Shown: positions 44,133 through 54,259, numbered from the stretch's first letter. The stretch is 64,000 bases of DNA from Pseudomonas sp. ATCC PTA-122608 (GCF_001952855.1 NZ_LPNO01000002.1:254966-318965); one strand, 5' to 3'. Program-made: numbers and translations. Notes: generated from the sequence alone by a model not told the origin.

Positions 44133-46646
44133 ATGGCCAAGCCCCTGAGTGAATACAACGCCAAGCGCGACTTCGATGTAACCGCCGAACCTGCAGGCAG
44201 TGCGCCTCGCGGCAGGAGCCGGGCCCAGGCCTTGACCTTCGTGATTCAAAAGCACGATGCGCGCAACCTGCATTACGACTTTCGCCTGGAGCTGGATGGC
44301 GTGCTCAAAAGCTGGGCGGTGCCCAAGGGCCCGAGCCTGGACCCGAGCCAGAAGCGCCTCGCAGTGCATGTGGAAGACCACCCATTGGGCTACGGCAGTT
44401 TCGAGGGCAGCATTCCCGCTGGCCAATACGGCGCGGGTGACGTGATCGTCTGGGATCGCGGCGTGTGGCAGCCCCACGACGACCCGCGCAAAGCCTACGC
44501 GGCCGGCAAGCTGAAATTCACCCTGATCGGCGAAAAGCTCGCTGGCGACTGGACGCTGGTGCGCACGCGGCTCAAGGGCAGCGGCGACAAGGAGCAGTGG
44601 CTATTGATCAAGGAAAACGATCAGCAGGCGCGCCCGGCGGCAGATTACGACGTGGTCCAGGCCGAGCCGAAAAGCGTGCTGAGTGATGCAACGGTGGGAC
44701 GCCCGAAAAAAACCGCCGCACCGAAAAAAACCACGCGCAAATCCTCAACCGCCCTGCCCGATCAGTTCACCCCACAATTGGCGACGCTGGTGGACCGCGC
44801 ACCGGACGGCGACTGGGTGTACGAGATCAAATTCGACGGTTACCGCATCCTCACGCGTATTCGTGACGGTGAAGTGCGGCTGTTCACCCGCAATGGCCAT
44901 GACTGGACCGACCGGCTACCGCGCCAGGCCAAGGCCCTGGAGGCGCTTAAACTCAAAGACAGTTGGCTCGATGGCGAGGTGGTCAGCCTGAACGCTGATG
45001 GGTTGCCGGACTTCCAGGCGTTGCAGAACGCCTTTGATATCGGCCGCAGCCTCGACATCGTCTACTACCTGTTTGATGCGCCGTTTCTGGATGGTCGCGA
45101 CCAACGGGAAACGGCTGTTGAAGCACGCCGCGCCGCGCTGAAGAAAGTACTGCCTCGTAGCAAGAGCAAGCTGCTGCGCTTCTCCGAGTCGTTTGCCGCC
45201 AACCAGCGGGACATCTTCGAAAGCGCCTGTGATCTGGCGCTGGAGGGCGTGATCGGTAAACGTGCGGGCAGCCTGTACGTCTCCAAGCGCAGCCCGGACT
45301 GGATCAAGCTCAAGTGCCGGCTGCGCCAGGAATTCGTGATCGTCGGTTTCACCCGTCCGCAAGGTTCACGCAGCGGTTTTGGTGCGCTGTTGCTGGCGGT
45401 CAATGACGACACCGGGCTGGTGTATGCCGGGCGCGTGGGCACCGGCTTTGATCAGGCCGCATTAAAGAAGATCAGTGAGCAGTTGAAAGCCTTGGAGCGC
45501 GATGCGTCGCCGCTGGCCAAACCGCTGACCAGCGCCCAGGCACGTGGCGTGCATTGGGTCGAACCTCAATTAGTGGGCGAAGTGCAATTCGCCGAATGGA
45601 CCCGCGAAGGCGTGGTGCGCCAGTCGGCCTTTGTCGGATTGCGCACCGATAAGCCGGTGGAGCAGATTGTTCATGAACAGCCGCGAGCAGCCAAGTCGCT
45701 GAAGGAAAAGCCGCTGAAGGAAAAACCGCGCAAAAAAACAACGGAGGCCGGTGCTGTGGCCGGGGTCAAGATCACCCATCCCGACCGAGTCATCGACACC
45801 CAAAGTGGTACACAGAAACTGCAACTGGCGCAGTTCTACGAGGGCATCAGCGAATGGATCCTGCCCTTCCTGCGTAACCGTCCTGTGTCTTTGCTAAGAG
45901 CACCGGAAGGCATTGCCGGTGAACAGTTTTTCCAGAAGCACTCCGAGCACCTGGCGATCCCGAATATCAAGCAACTGGACCAGACCCTGGATCCAGGCCA
46001 TGCGCGGCTGATGGAAATCGACAGCCCGGCCGCGCTGATCGGCGCGGTGCAAATGGGCACCGTCGAGTTGCACACTTGGGGCGCCACCGCAGACAAGATC
46101 GAAACCCCGGACCTGTTTGTGCTCGACCTTGACCCGGACCCGGCCCTGCCCTGGAAAAGCATGCTCGAAGCAGCGCAACTGACCCTGTCGGTGCTGGATG
46201 AGTTGGGGCTGGAAGCGTTCGTCAAGACCAGCGGTGGCAAAGGCCTGCACTTGGTGGTGCCGCTGGCGCGCCGGGACGACTGGGAAACGGTAAAAGCCTT
46301 CGCCAAGGCGATTGCCCAGTTCATGACGCAGCAGTTGCCGGAGCGTTTTACCGCGACCTCAGGCCCGAAAAATCGCATCGGCAAAATCTTTATCGATTAC
46401 CTGCGTAACGCCCGTGGCGCCAGCACAGTGGCGGCCTACTCGGTGCGCGCACGCCCTGGCCTGCCGGTCTCGGTACCCGTGAGTCGTGATGAGTTGAAGG
46501 GTTTGCACGGTGCCCAGCAATGGACCGTCGCCAACTTGCACGAGCGTTTGCAGGGTTTGAAGAAGGACCCGTGGGCGGGCTATGCCAATCGGCAGAAGAT
46601 CAGCAAGAAGATGTGGGACAAGCTGGGCGCGCATCCGCCAGGCTGA
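44133..46646 (+). CDS. ligD: Multi-domain DNA ligase D
   Basis: An 837-residue end-joining ligase. Residues 35-160 form the 3'-phosphoesterase domain (FVIQKHDARNLHYDFRLELDG). The ATP-dependent ligase domain has the nucleotidyl Lys in YEIKFDGYRIL near residue 233 and EGVIGKRAGSLY. A basic linker (KEKPLKEKPRKK) follows, then the primase-like polymerase domain with the metal Asp pair in LFVLDLDPDP near 660 and GGKGLHLVVPL. This phosphoesterase-ligase-polymerase order matches Pseudomonas LigD. It is the partner of Ku and is probably co-transcribed. Confidence 0.96.
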   Translation: MAKPLSEYNAKRDFDVTAEPAGSAPRGRSRAQALTFVIQKHDARNLHYDFRLELDGVLKSWAVPKGPSLDPSQKRLAVHVEDHPLGYGSFEGSIPAGQYGAGDVIVWDRGVWQPHDDPRKAYAAGKLKFTLIGEKLAGDWTLVRTRLKGSGDKEQWLLIKENDQQARPAADYDVVQAEPKSVLSDATVGRPKKTAAPKKTTRKSSTALPDQFTPQLATLVDRAPDGDWVYEIKFDGYRILTRIRDGEVRLFTRNGHDWTDRLPRQAKALEALKLKDSWLDGEVVSLNADGLPDFQALQNAFDIGRSLDIVYYLFDAPFLDGRDQRETAVEARRAALKKVLPRSKSKLLRFSESFAANQRDIFESACDLALEGVIGKRAGSLYVSKRSPDWIKLKCRLRQEFVIVGFTRPQGSRSGFGALLLAVNDDTGLVYAGRVGTGFDQAALKKISEQLKALERDASPLAKPLTSAQARGVHWVEPQLVGEVQFAEWTREGVVRQSAFVGLRTDKPVEQIVHEQPRAAKSLKEKPLKEKPRKKTTEAGAVAGVKITHPDRVIDTQSGTQKLQLAQFYEGISEWILPFLRNRPVSLLRAPEGIAGEQFFQKHSEHLAIPNIKQLDQTLDPGHARLMEIDSPAALIGAVQMGTVELHTWGATADKIETPDLFVLDLDPDPALPWKSMLEAAQLTLSVLDELGLEAFVKTSGGKGLHLVVPLARRDDWETVKAFAKAIAQFMTQQLPERFTATSGPKNRIGKIFIDYLRNARGASTVAAYSVRARPGLPVSVPVSRDELKGLHGAQQWTVANLHERLQGLKKDPWAGYANRQKISKKMWDKLGAHPPG

Positions 46647-46664
46647 TGCGCGCTCCAGCCAGGT

Positions 46665-47576
46665 TCAGATCAGGATGAAGATCAACGCCAAACCGGCGAA
46701 GATCGCCCACTTCTCCAGGTAGTAACGGGTGCGATTGCGCTTTTTCAGCTCTTTGCCCCGCAGGCGAATCTTGTACAGACGGGTAAAGGCACGGTTCAAG
46801 CCACCGGTCTTGTCCCCGGCATCGTTGGGCGAGCCGGCCGCAGCCATTACGTTGCGGCTGAACCAACGGTTGAACGCAGCCGCCCAGCGGTACTTCATCG
46901 GGCGTTCGATATCGCAGAACAGAATGATCCGGTTCTGCTCCGTGGTGTTTTCGGCGTAGTGGATGAATGTCTCGTCAAACATCACCGGCTCGCCGTCGCG
47001 CCAATAGTAGTTTTCACCGTCCACGTTGATGTAGCAGCCCGGGGAGTTCGGCGTGTCCAGCCCCAGGTGGTAGCGGTAGGAACCGGCGTACGGGTCACGG
47101 TGGCGTACCAGCTTGGAGCCCGGTGGCAATTCGGCAAACATCGCCGCCTTGATCGAGCCAATGCTTTGCACCAGCTCAGTGGTTCGCGGGCACAGCTTCA
47201 TCGCGGACGGATGGCTGTCGCCGTACCACTTCAAGTAAAAGCGCTTCCAGCCCGACTTGAAAAACGAGTTAAAGCCCACGTCGTTGTATTGGTCAGAGCG
47301 CTTGATCTCGCCTGCGCGCAGCAGGTTCTGGCCTTCCAGGCGAATTTCTTCCCAGTGTTCCTGAAGCGGGCTCAGGTCTGGAAAGTCGCTGGGGGACAGG
47401 TACGGTCGGCTGGGCAGTTTGGAGAAGAGGTACAGAAAGCAGTTCACCGGAGCCAGGAAGGTCGAGTGATCGCTGAGCTGGCGGCCCAACTTGTGACGCA
47501 CCCGGCCACGCAGGTGAACGTACGCAATGGAGGCAACGTAGAGAGCAACAATGATGAGTTTCAAGGTATTCGTCAC
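46665..47576 (-). CDS. lpxO: Lipid A hydroxylase LpxO-like aspartyl/asparaginyl hydroxylase
   Basis: A 303-residue non-haem Fe(II)/2-oxoglutarate dioxygenase. It has N- and C-terminal TM segments (LKLIIVALYVASIAYV and WAIFAGLALIFILI). The iron motif is seen in LVRHRDPYAGSYRYHLGLD, with the distal His in MFDETFIHYAENTTEQNRIILF and the 2-oxoglutarate-binding Arg. LpxO adds a 2-hydroxyl to the lipid A acyl chain. It is convergent with ligD. The call rests on motifs and architecture. Confidence 0.88.
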   Translation of the reverse strand: MTNTLKLIIVALYVASIAYVHLRGRVRHKLGRQLSDHSTFLAPVNCFLYLFSKLPSRPYLSPSDFPDLSPLQEHWEEIRLEGQNLLRAGEIKRSDQYNDVGFNSFFKSGWKRFYLKWYGDSHPSAMKLCPRTTELVQSIGSIKAAMFAELPPGSKLVRHRDPYAGSYRYHLGLDTPNSPGCYINVDGENYYWRDGEPVMFDETFIHYAENTTEQNRIILFCDIERPMKYRWAAAFNRWFSRNVMAAAGSPNDAGDKTGGLNRAFTRLYKIRLRGKELKKRNRTRYYLEKWAIFAGLALIFILI

Positions 47577-47790
47577 AAGTCAGAAGAGAACAGGCTGCTC
47601 CTGCGTGCCCACGACGGCCGAGGATTGAAGATGCAGCACCTGAAATCACAATTCACAAATAGGCAACACGACGGTCTGGGCGACAATCCCGTCATGGCCA
47701 TTAGCAGCTATTTTAGCCACACTTTGTAACCAAAGGTTAATCAAGAATTGTGAAAAGGTGTCCACTGAGTGTGCTGCGAAGGGGCGGGAG

Positions 47791-47814
47791 CGGGCTTGCC
47801 AGGCGGCAAGCCCG
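47791..47814. repeat. Single REP-like hairpin
   Basis: CGGGCTTGCC, loop AGGC, GGCAAGCCCG: a perfect 10-bp stem just after the wzz stop. It may also act as a weak transcript end for wzz. The preceding GGGCGGGAGCGGGCTTGC resembles a REP core. Confidence 0.6.
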
Positions 47815-47827
47815 AGGGCTGTCGGGG

Positions 47828-49171
47828 TTAAACTTGCGGTTCGTCATCCTTGCGTGGGCGCAGGGAAAGCCGTTGTTCATCCAACTGCGAATAAGGCACA
47901 GACTCGCGCCGCGCCAAGACAAAATGGCGGCCCAGCGCAATCAGCACACCCAGCACCACTCCTCCAACCAGACTCAGCGCAATAACCAAGCCTTTTTTAG
48001 GCTTGATCGGGCTCAGCGGCTCCTGGGCACGGCGGTCAATGGTGACCAGTTTCAGGCCACTCATGTCGATGTTAAGGCTCTTCAGTCGCGCGACTTCAGC
48101 TCGCAACGGTTCAACATCCTGCAAGAAGATGTCTTCATTCCCACGCTTTTTCAGCACTTCCACTTCACGGTTGACCTGCAGCATCTGCAATTCTTTGCCA
48201 ATCTCTGCAATGCGGCTGTTGGTGAAGTCGTCGTTGGTACGCGCCTGCAGGGCCGTACGCTCTGCCTCTAGCGCTTCGGTACCAAGGAAGTACAGCGGGA
48301 TTTTCTGGTTATTGACCTCGGTGCGCATGACTTGATTCGAGCCGCTGCGCGATGCATCCGCCATAGAGGAAGGCGTCGTCGGCGTCTTGATGCCCATCGA
48401 CTTGGCGATGGAAATGGCCTCGGCCAGCTCCGCCAACCGATCCGTTCGCTCCATTTTCATTTGCAGGCGCAGGGCACCCAGCTCGTCTTCCAATTGGGCC
48501 CGCTTCAGCCTGTCGGCCTCAAGCAGCTTGGCAATCTTCGATTCCTTATCGGTTTCGTAGTTGGAACGAGCCGCGTCAATCTTGCCCTTGAGTTCGTTCT
48601 GGCGGTTATTGACGATCACTTTCAGGTCCGCGCCGACCTGGGCACGTTCCATATCAATGGCGTAGTCCACAAAGCCGTTAAGAATGGCAACGCCATCGAT
48701 GTCTTTCGGGTACTGCAACTCGAGCCGGATATAGCTGCTTAGGGAGTCGGCTTTTTTCGGGTCAGGCAGGATCAGGTTGATGGAGTTTCGGTTGAACTCC
48801 TCAAAACTCTGTTCAAGGCTTTGTCCGGATTTCTGAAACGCCTTGAACAAATCTTCATGGGACTTGAAGAATCCGAGGCGAGCTTCGTAGGAATCGAGTT
48901 GCGCCCCTACTTTGTTCAGGGCATCGGCCGGAGGCAGCTTATAGACTTCGGAACGGTTCAGTGCATCGAGTTCGTTGATGGCGGCAGGACGCAGCACGCT
49001 GCTGACCTGATACTCTCGTGGCGCCAGAAATGCATAGCCTACCCCCAGGACACCCGCCAGAAGCGTGCATCCCAACACCAACTTTTTTTGCCGCCAGATA
49101 CCGTTAAACAGTTCAAACAGATCAATTTCGTCCGATGCCGGATGAGCTTGGAACCGAGGAGTTTTATTCAA
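47828..49171 (-). CDS. wzz: Wzz-type O-antigen chain length regulator
   Basis: A 447-residue polysaccharide co-polymerase of class 1. The first TM is near residues 33-53 (LVLGCTLLAGVLGVGYAFL) with EIDLFELFNGIWRQKK before it. A long periplasmic coiled-coil stretch carries NELKGKIDAARSNYETDKE. The second TM is near residue 400 (GLVIALSLVGGVVLGVLIALG), preceded by PIKPKKG, the Pro-rich Wzz motif. The length is of the longer FepE/Wzz2 type. No O-antigen genes adjoin it; lpxO lies next to it, so it is one of a pair of LPS-related genes. Confidence 0.9.
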   Translation of the reverse strand: MNKTPRFQAHPASDEIDLFELFNGIWRQKKLVLGCTLLAGVLGVGYAFLAPREYQVSSVLRPAAINELDALNRSEVYKLPPADALNKVGAQLDSYEARLGFFKSHEDLFKAFQKSGQSLEQSFEEFNRNSINLILPDPKKADSLSSYIRLELQYPKDIDGVAILNGFVDYAIDMERAQVGADLKVIVNNRQNELKGKIDAARSNYETDKESKIAKLLEADRLKRAQLEDELGALRLQMKMERTDRLAELAEAISIAKSMGIKTPTTPSSMADASRSGSNQVMRTEVNNQKIPLYFLGTEALEAERTALQARTNDDFTNSRIAEIGKELQMLQVNREVEVLKKRGNEDIFLQDVEPLRAEVARLKSLNIDMSGLKLVTIDRRAQEPLSPIKPKKGLVIALSLVGGVVLGVLIALGRHFVLARRESVPYSQLDEQRLSLRPRKDDEPQV

Positions 49172-49570
49172 AACTGGAGCACCTTAAAAAGTCGACGTCA
49201 ACGGCCGCACATATTCATGAAAGACTGAATAACCACTTGAAACCAGGGACAACGCCCTGTGCGCAAGAAACACACGATCTATCGATGGTTATCGGACCAC
49301 TGAGAACCCAGAAAAGTCCCACACACATGAAGGTTGTTTCCATTCAGATACCTGGATGTCATTGCCGATGCGCTGAGCGTAGACGAACTTGTAAAGAACC
49401 GTGTCTGAAACAGCGCATAAAATAGCGCTAAACACCCGGCATTATTAGGAAAATTCGTACGCAGTCATGTGAAACAAGACATTTCTCACAAAATCGATTC
49501 AGTTAATCCGTCAGGCCTCGGAAATCCGCCGCATTGTCTGGTCATTTTTTAATCAAAAAAAGGAATTTGT
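49172..49570. other. 399-bp AT-rich gene-free stretch
   Basis: It separates the divergent wzz and TIGR03067-like genes. It holds a short CAGGG..CCCTG hairpin near 49243-49258. The GGAATTTGT ribosome site ahead of the + strand gene ends it. I see no reliable gene, RNA or repeat in it. Confidence 0.4.
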
Positions 49571-49957
49571 ATGACATCTGTTTCAAAGGACGACTTTCAG
49601 GCGCTTCAGGGAGCCTGGGAACAAACGGCGCTAGAAGACAGCGGCGTGCTCAACCCTGCCGATGAGCACAGCGCTCCAGGCGCTATTACGACGATCGCGG
49701 GTGATCAATTCCAGGTGGTGACCGTCGACGGTGAGGTGTTACTGGCAGGCAGCTTTACGCTCGATGCCAGCACGGCACCCAAAAGCATTACCTGGGTTGA
49801 TTCAATGGGTGAAGATGCTGGCAAGCAATTGCTTGCGAGTTACCAGCTGGAAGGTGATCACTTCATGTTCATCGCAGCAGATGAAGGCATGCCCCGCCCT
49901 ACCCGTTTCAGTACTGGCCCGGGACAAACCATGCGGACCTTTGTGCGCAGAAGCTGA
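49571..49957 (+). CDS. TIGR03067-like lipocalin-type protein
   Basis: A 128-residue protein. The pattern FQALQGAWEQTALEDSG, then GDQFQVVTVDGEVLLAGSFTLDASTAPKSITW and YQLEGDHFMFIAADEGMPRPTRFSTGPGQTMRTFVRR matches the TIGR03067 family (planctomycete-type lipocalin-like small domains), as far as I can tell by eye. There is no signal peptide. A good AGGAATTTGT precedes the ATG. It is a lone gene flanked by a strong terminator downstream (50052-50078). The role is unknown. Confidence 0.72.
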   Translation: MTSVSKDDFQALQGAWEQTALEDSGVLNPADEHSAPGAITTIAGDQFQVVTVDGEVLLAGSFTLDASTAPKSITWVDSMGEDAGKQLLASYQLEGDHFMFIAADEGMPRPTRFSTGPGQTMRTFVRRS

Positions 49958-50051
49958 AGAGGCTGAACGTCCGTTCTTGCGACATGGTTTTCACATGGCC
50001 TTCACTTATCGGCCTATAGGGTGAAGGCTACCTACTCCAGTGAACACCTTG

Positions 50052-50078
50052 GCCCGCCGTCCTCGCGGGCTTTTTTTT
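50052..50078 (+). terminator. Rho-independent terminator
   Basis: GCCCGC (50052-50057) pairs with GCGGGC (50065-50070), followed by eight T. It ends the TIGR03067-like gene. Confidence 0.85.
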
Positions 50079-50095
50079 GCCTGTTCGGCAGCCAG

Positions 50096-50908
50096 TCAGG
50101 CCGGACGCTTGATGGCGGTGAGGGTGTAGCACATCGGCAATTGCGCAGGCTGGTTTTCGTACTGGTCGTAGAGCTCCTCGCGATTGGAGTGCGCGAACTC
50201 CTGCAGATGGCTGATCTGCAACCCGGCAGCGATGGCCCCGTTGACGATTTCTCCCAGGGTGTGCACGAACCAGTAAGAAGCAGCCGCAACGCCTTCCGTC
50301 TCACCTTCGTAGACGATGGCCTCCTGCTGCACAAAAGGCTCGCGCTGAAAGTACGAGCTGACGGGCAACATTGGGTTGGGCGCCGTCGGGTCGAATACTT
50401 CCAGGAACGGATGGGTCTCGTAAATCACCAGGCTGCCGCCTGGCTTCAGGGTGCTGGCGACGTGGGCCATGAACAGCGCGATGTCCGGCATCCAGTTCAG
50501 CACGCCGATGGTAATCAAGGCGAGATCAAAGCGTTGGGCCAATCCACGGGGCAAATGGTGAATGTCGGCCTCGATGAATTCCGCCTTGTACGGGGACGCG
50601 TCGGCCAACTCACGAGCTTGCTGCAGAAAGGCCTCGGACTGATCGATCCCCACCACCGTGCGCGCGCCCAACCCGAACAGCGACAGGCTTTCGCGGCCAT
50701 TGTTGCAGCCCAGTTGCACCACATCCTTGCCCTCGACACCGACCTTGCGCAGCAATGCGGTCAACGTCGGGTCCAAACGCGAAAAGCCGGGCTTGGCGAC
50801 ATCCTCAAGCAAGGCCTTCCAGTTGGCGGTGTTTTTATGCAGCCTGGCGGATTCGTTCCAAGCGTCCTTGTTGCTGGATATAGCCTCTTGGGCTGACAGC
50901 ATGTCCAT
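50096..50908 (-). CDS. Class I SAM-dependent methyltransferase
   Basis: A 270-residue methyltransferase. Motif I is VVQLGCNNGRESLSLFGLG near residue 65, motif II VVGIDQSEAFLQQA, and the catalytic region FDLALITIGVLNWMPD with LKPGGSLVIYETHPF. GCNNGRE replaces the common GCGxGxx. It may methylate a small molecule; many relatives act on small acids or thiols. It is divergent from an MFS gene. The terminator of the opposite gene lies at its end. Confidence 0.83.
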   Translation of the reverse strand: MDMLSAQEAISSNKDAWNESARLHKNTANWKALLEDVAKPGFSRLDPTLTALLRKVGVEGKDVVQLGCNNGRESLSLFGLGARTVVGIDQSEAFLQQARELADASPYKAEFIEADIHHLPRGLAQRFDLALITIGVLNWMPDIALFMAHVASTLKPGGSLVIYETHPFLEVFDPTAPNPMLPVSSYFQREPFVQQEAIVYEGETEGVAAASYWFVHTLGEIVNGAIAAGLQISHLQEFAHSNREELYDQYENQPAQLPMCYTLTAIKRPA

Positions 50909-51210
50909 TGCGTCTCCAAAACGTTCTAGTCATTGCGACAAAAGAAGTCCGCCCTACACCAAAAGCCTCGCCATCCTTGAACCGGTAAAGAGCCTTCACT
51001 GTAGGGCGAACGTGCGGAAAATAAGCCAGGCTTATGGGATGTTCAACTGTTAACAATAAAAATCCCTGAAAAAACCTCCTCCGGCGCTATTTTTCGATAC
51101 ACATGGCTCCACTTTGTAAATGTTTGTGCTTGTACGACGCTTGCGTCAGAAACTATCAACACGTGCCATGGGTCATTATCGCTACCGACCTCTCGCTTGA
51201 AGACCGTGCC
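50909..51210. promoter_or_regulatory. 302-bp divergent intergenic region
   Basis: It lies between divergent methyltransferase and MFS genes. It holds a 9-bp inverted repeat, CGCCCTACA (50951-50959) and TGTAGGGCG (51001-51009), about 41 bases apart. No gene or RNA is recognised. Confidence 0.4.
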
Positions 51211-52449
51211 ATGGCCACTCGCTCTGACCTGCGCAACACCCTGTCCCTGGACGGCCTGAACTTCTTCCTGGCGGATGTCCGTGACGGGCTGGGACCTTAC
51301 CTGGCGATTTATCTGCTGGCCGTGCACCACTGGGACTCCGCCAGTATTGGCGTGGTTATGACCGTCGCCGGCATCGCGGCACTGCTCACTCAGACGCCCG
51401 CCGGAGCGCTGATTGACCGCACCCGCAGCAAGCGGGCCGTGATCGCGGTCGCCGCCCTGTTGGTGACCGCCAGTTGCCTGCTCCTGCCTTTTGTCAGCTC
51501 CTTCAGCCTGGTGGCGCTGACCCAGGCGGCCAGTGCTGCGGCGGCCTCGGTGTTCGCGCCGGCCATCTCGGCGATTTCCCTTGGCATCACCGGCCCGCGC
51601 GCCTTTACCCGCCGCACCGGCCGCAACGAAACCTTTAACCATGCCGGTAACGCGGTTGCAGCCCTGCTCGCCGGTGGGTTCGCCTATCTGTTTGGCCCCG
51701 TGGCGGTGTTTTACCTGATGGCGGTCATGGCGGTGGCCAGCGTAATTGCGGTCAGTTGCGTGTCAGCCGAAGCAATCGATCACGAAGTCGCGCGGGGTTT
51801 CGACCCTGCCCACGGTGCCGAACACGAACAGCCGTCGGGGATGACCGTGCTTCTGGCGAACAAGCCATTAATGCTGTTCGCGATCTGCTGCGCACTGTTT
51901 CACTTGGCCAATGCAGCCATGTTGCCGCTGGTCAGCCAGAAGCTGTCGCAGATCAACCTGCAAATGGCCACGCCACTGACCTCGGCCTGCATTGTCGCGG
52001 CGCAACTGGTGATGGTGCCGGTGGCCTGGCTGGTGGGCGTAAAAGCCGACGTGTGGGGGCGCAAACCGCTGTTGCTCGCGGGGTTCATGATCCTGCCGCT
52101 GCGGGGCGTGCTGTATACGCTGTCCAGTGATCCTTATTGGCTGGTGGCGGTACAGATGCTCGACGGCGTCGGCGCCGGGGTGTTCGGCGCGCTGTTTCCG
52201 GTGATTGTCAAAGACCTCACCCAAGGCACCGGGCGCTTCAATGTCAGCCTGGGGGCGCTGTCCACGGTATTCGGACTGGGCGCAGCACTGAGCAGCAGCC
52301 TGGCGGGTTTTGTCGTGCAGTGGGCGGGTTACAACGCCGCGTTCCTGACACTGGCGTGTGTGGCTGCCGTCGCGTTGGGGCTGGTGTGGGTGGCGATGCC
52401 CGAGACTCAGGCGAATCCATCCGTGCAGCGCCATACAACTCCCGCCTGA
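51211..52449 (+). CDS. MFS transporter
   Basis: A 412-residue, 12-TM MFS protein. Helix 1 region has LDGLNFFLADVRDGLGPYLAIYL and loop 2-3 has PAGALIDRTRSKRAVI. Middle-loop residues VSAEAIDHEVARGFDPAHGAEH are hydrophilic. LGVL-like KADVWGRKPLLLAGF repeats the loop motif. It looks like a small-molecule exporter. The start at 51211 gives the usual N-terminus; the frame from 51103 does not. Confidence 0.82.
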   Translation: MATRSDLRNTLSLDGLNFFLADVRDGLGPYLAIYLLAVHHWDSASIGVVMTVAGIAALLTQTPAGALIDRTRSKRAVIAVAALLVTASCLLLPFVSSFSLVALTQAASAAAASVFAPAISAISLGITGPRAFTRRTGRNETFNHAGNAVAALLAGGFAYLFGPVAVFYLMAVMAVASVIAVSCVSAEAIDHEVARGFDPAHGAEHEQPSGMTVLLANKPLMLFAICCALFHLANAAMLPLVSQKLSQINLQMATPLTSACIVAAQLVMVPVAWLVGVKADVWGRKPLLLAGFMILPLRGVLYTLSSDPYWLVAVQMLDGVGAGVFGALFPVIVKDLTQGTGRFNVSLGALSTVFGLGAALSSSLAGFVVQWAGYNAAFLTLACVAAVALGLVWVAMPETQANPSVQRHTTPA

Positions 52450-52549
52450 CATATGCGACAATGCGCGCCAAATTCCAACATGCACCCATTTTTCTGCTCA
52501 GCGACTGGGCCTCAAGCCTTGATGTCGCTGCCGACGTATGCCCGTTGGC

Positions 52550-52571
52550 CCGGGCCACAAAATGGGCCCGG
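52550..52571 (+). promoter_or_regulatory. Leader hairpin upstream of ybiT
   Basis: CCGGGCC (52550-52556) pairs with GGCCCGG (52565-52571) about 40 bases before the TTG start. No T-run follows. It may be the MFS end or a leader control element. Confidence 0.4.
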
Positions 52572-52611
52572 CTCAAATTAGCGCACTCCAAGCTATTGAT
52601 AGGTAAAGTAA

Positions 52612-54201
52612 TTGATCTCCACAGCTAACATCACCATGCAGTTCGGCGCCAAGCCGCTATTTGAGAACGTTTCGGTCAAGTTCGGCGCAGGCAACCGTTA
52701 TGGCCTGATCGGTGCCAACGGTTGCGGCAAGTCGACCTTCATGAAAATCCTCGGTGGTGACCTCGACCCGTCCGGCGGCCAGGTCATGCTGGAGCCGAAC
52801 GTGCGCCTGGGTAAACTGCGCCAGGACCAGTTCGCCTACGAAGAATTCACCGTACTCGACACCGTGATCATGGGTCACGAAGAGCTGTGGAAGGTCAAGG
52901 CCGAGCGCGACCGCATCTACTCGCTGCCGGAAATGACCGAAGACGACGGCATGGCCGTTGCCGAGCTGGAAACCGACTTCGCCGAGATGGACGGCTACAC
53001 CGCCGAATCCCGCGCCGGCGAATTGCTGCTGGGCCTGGGTATCGGCATCGAGCAGCACAATGGCCCGATGAGCGAAGTGTCGCCAGGCTGGAAACTGCGC
53101 GTATTGCTGGCCCAGGCGCTGTTTTCCGATCCGGAAGTGTTGCTGCTCGACGAGCCAACCAACCACCTGGACATCAACACCATCCGCTGGCTGGAAAACA
53201 TCCTGACCCAACGTTCGAGCCTGATGATCATCATCTCTCACGACCGTCACTTCCTGAACAGCGTCTGCACCCACATGGCGGACCTGGACTACGGCGAGCT
53301 GCGCCTGTTCCCGGGCAACTACGACGAATACATGACCGTGGCGACCCAGTCCCGCGAGCAGTTGCTGTCGGACAACGCCAAGAAGAAGGCCCAGATCTCC
53401 GAGCTGCAATCCTTCGTCAGCCGCTTCTCGGCCAACGCCTCGAAAGCCAAGCAGGCCACTTCCCGCGCCAAGGCGATCGACAAGATCCAACTGGCCGAAG
53501 TCAAGCCATCGAGCCGCGTCAGCCCGTTCATCCGCTTTGACCAGACCAAGAAGCTGCACCGCCAGGCGGTCATCGTTGATCGCATGGCCAAAGGCTTTGA
53601 CGGCAAGACGCTGTTCAAGGACTTCAGCTTCCAGGTTGAAGCCGGCGAGCGCGTGGCGATCATCGGCCCGAACGGTATCGGCAAGACCACCCTGCTGCGC
53701 ACCCTGGTCAACGAACTGTCCCCGGACGCCGGTACCGTCAAATGGACCGAAGCCGCCGAACTGGGCTACTACGCCCAGGACCACGCTTCGGACTTCGAAG
53801 ACGAGTCCAACCTGTTCGACTGGATGGGCCGCTGGACCAAGGAAGGCGAACAAGTGGTTCGTGGCACCCTGGGCCGCATGCTGTTCTCCAACGATGAGAT
53901 CCTGAAGTCGGTGAAGGTGATTTCCGGTGGTGAGCAAGGCCGTATGTTGTTCGGCAAGCTGATCCTGCAAAAGCCGAACGTGCTGATCATGGACGAACCG
54001 ACCAACCACTTGGACATGGAATCCATCGAGGCGCTGAACCTGGCGCTCGAGAACTATCCGGGCACGCTGATTTTCGTCAGCCATGACCGTGAGTTTGTGT
54101 CGTCCCTGGCCACTCGCATTATCGAGCTGAGCCCGAGTGGTGTGATCGACTTCAGCGGTACTTATGATGATTACCTGCGTAGTCAGGGTGTGGTTTTCTA
54201 A
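52612..54201 (+). CDS. ybiT: ABC-F ribosome-associated ATPase YbiT
   Basis: A 529-residue protein with two ATPase domains and no TM segments. The first has GANGCGKST and [18 protein letters not shown] linker carries [32 protein letters not shown], the P-site tRNA-interaction motif. The second has GPNGIGKTT and [16 protein letters not shown]. The sequence follows E. coli YbiT nearly position for position, including a matching length of about 530. The start is TTG at 52612, homologous to the YbiT start. Two in-frame regions upstream are not coding. It acts on ribosomes in translation. A terminator lies at 54228-54259. Confidence 0.92.
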   Translation: MISTANITMQFGAKPLFENVSVKFGAGNRYGLIGANGCGKSTFMKILGGDLDPSGGQVMLEPNVRLGKLRQDQFAYEEFTVLDTVIMGHEELWKVKAERDRIYSLPEMTEDDGMAVAELETDFAEMDGYTAESRAGELLLGLGIGIEQHNGPMSEVSPGWKLRVLLAQALFSDPEVLLLDEPTNHLDINTIRWLENILTQRSSLMIIISHDRHFLNSVCTHMADLDYGELRLFPGNYDEYMTVATQSREQLLSDNAKKKAQISELQSFVSRFSANASKAKQATSRAKAIDKIQLAEVKPSSRVSPFIRFDQTKKLHRQAVIVDRMAKGFDGKTLFKDFSFQVEAGERVAIIGPNGIGKTTLLRTLVNELSPDAGTVKWTEAAELGYYAQDHASDFEDESNLFDWMGRWTKEGEQVVRGTLGRMLFSNDEILKSVKVISGGEQGRMLFGKLILQKPNVLIMDEPTNHLDMESIEALNLALENYPGTLIFVSHDREFVSSLATRIIELSPSGVIDFSGTYDDYLRSQGVVF

Positions 54202-54227
54202 GCACTGCTAGTTGTTTGAAATGCAAA

Positions 54228-54259
54228 AAGCCCCGTCCCATGTGATGGGGCTTTTTTTT
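54228..54259 (+). terminator. Rho-independent terminator of ybiT
   Basis: AAGCCCC (54228-54234) pairs with GGGGCTT (54247-54253), followed by a run of T. Confidence 0.88.
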
